From the NCBI GenBank assembly GCA_041179245.1, contig JBEGTT010000113.1, positions 1-6,089 of the forward strand: a DNA stretch of 6,089 nucleotides, in the 5' to 3' direction. Of this stretch, positions 5,913 through 6,089 are shown one piece after another. The stretch is from JBEGTT01 sp041179245 (GTDB lineage: Bacteria > Pseudomonadota > Gammaproteobacteria > Burkholderiales > Rhodocyclaceae). The notes under the pieces were generated by a model. That model worked only from the letters and a program-made list of their open reading frames with translations. It made no database searches and was not told where the DNA came from. Made by a program: the position numbers and the translations under genes. Each line of letters opens with the position of its first letter. Position 1 is the first letter of the stretch.

Positions 5913-6089
5913 CCTCTTCTTCAACCCCCGGCAGCATACTCACCTCGCCAGCACCCAACGTTTTTAGGCGATTAATCACATTTTGCACCAGCACCTCGGG
6001 TGCTGAAGCCCCCGCGGAAAGACCGATTTTCTGCTTTCCTGCTACCCACGCCAGCTGAATATCAGCTGCACTATCAATCAAATACGATT
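5884..6089 (-). CDS. ispH: 4-hydroxy-3-methylbut-2-enyl diphosphate reductase IspH (LytB), C-terminal part, runs off the right edge
   Basis: IspH is the last enzyme of the MEP isoprenoid pathway, a cytoplasmic [4Fe-4S] protein that reduces HMBPP to IPP and DMAPP. Only the last 67 complete codons are present, reading leftward to the TAA at 5886-5884. The visible residues begin SYLIDSAADIQLAWV, followed by GLSAGASAPEVLVQNVI, which contains the conserved substrate-binding serine equivalent to E. coli S269. The protein ends EEEVNFPLPKGL, the short C-terminus common in betaproteobacteria. The cluster cysteines and the SNS motif lie beyond the edge. A TTG at 6081 is the internal leucine of SYLID, not a start. 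Its 3' end overlaps that of the convergent phosphatase gene by 29 bp. Products of this pathway feed the polyprenyl tail of ubiquinone, whose ring is methylated by the neighbouring UbiG. Confidence 0.94.
   Translation of the reverse strand, partial: SYLIDSAADIQLAWVAGKQKIGLSAGASAPEVLVQNVINRLKTLGAGEVSMLPGVEEEVNFPLPKGL

Noticed and set aside
5635..5967. A 110-codon plus-strand frame overlapping the phosphatase gene and ispH
   Set aside because: It is out of frame with a complete HAD phosphatase whose four motifs are intact, so it is not a frameshifted extension or separate gene.
1..6089. Neisserial DNA uptake sequences, insertion sequences, CRISPR repeats, tRNAs or defence genes
   Set aside because: A visual scan of both strands found no uptake-type decamer, terminal inverted repeats, spaced repeats or cloverleaf. 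Every gene is a recognisable housekeeping gene.

Overview
The window reads as an ordinary stretch of chromosomal core genome from a Gram-negative bacterium, most likely a betaproteobacterium. The clues are a short RmpM-like OmpA-family protein followed directly by ubiG and a HAD phosphatase gene, an ispH ending in PLPKGL, and an RF3 with beta/gamma-type sequence. Base composition looks close to balanced and I see no compositional break. I cannot name the genus. There is no sign of mobile DNA, CRISPR, RNA genes or phage genes.

Left part (1-3662): the 5' end of prfC (release factor 3) runs leftward off the window. It is divergent from a rightward pair, metY (O-acetylhomoserine sulfhydrylase) and rlhA (U32-family 23S rRNA C2501 hydroxylase). 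An 88-bp divergent spacer holds a near-symmetric AT-rich -10 region that could serve both directions. metY and rlhA are 10 bp apart, and the rlhA Shine-Dalgarno overlaps the metY stop, so they look like one operon.

Middle (3663-4486): a 126-bp spacer with a plausible promoter and a perfect TGGCAC repeat precedes a 217-residue secreted OmpA-domain protein. This gene ends at a strong intrinsic terminator.

Right part (4508-6089): ubiG (ubiquinone O-methyltransferase) and a HAD-IA phosphatase of the Gph/MupP group lie 4 bp apart. They have almost no room for a promoter of their own after the terminator, so partial read-through from the OmpA gene is the simplest explanation. The phosphatase gene ends inside the 3' end of ispH, which is convergent and runs off the right edge. 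The two coding regions overlap tail to tail by 29 bp with no visible terminator.

The gene products cover translation termination, homocysteine synthesis, rRNA modification, cell-envelope anchoring, ubiquinone synthesis, probable peptidoglycan recycling or phosphoglycolate salvage, and isoprenoid precursor synthesis. I found no undescribed system. The points most worth checking are the true substrate of the phosphatase, the metY-rlhA pairing, and the transcription architecture around the terminator and the convergent overlap.
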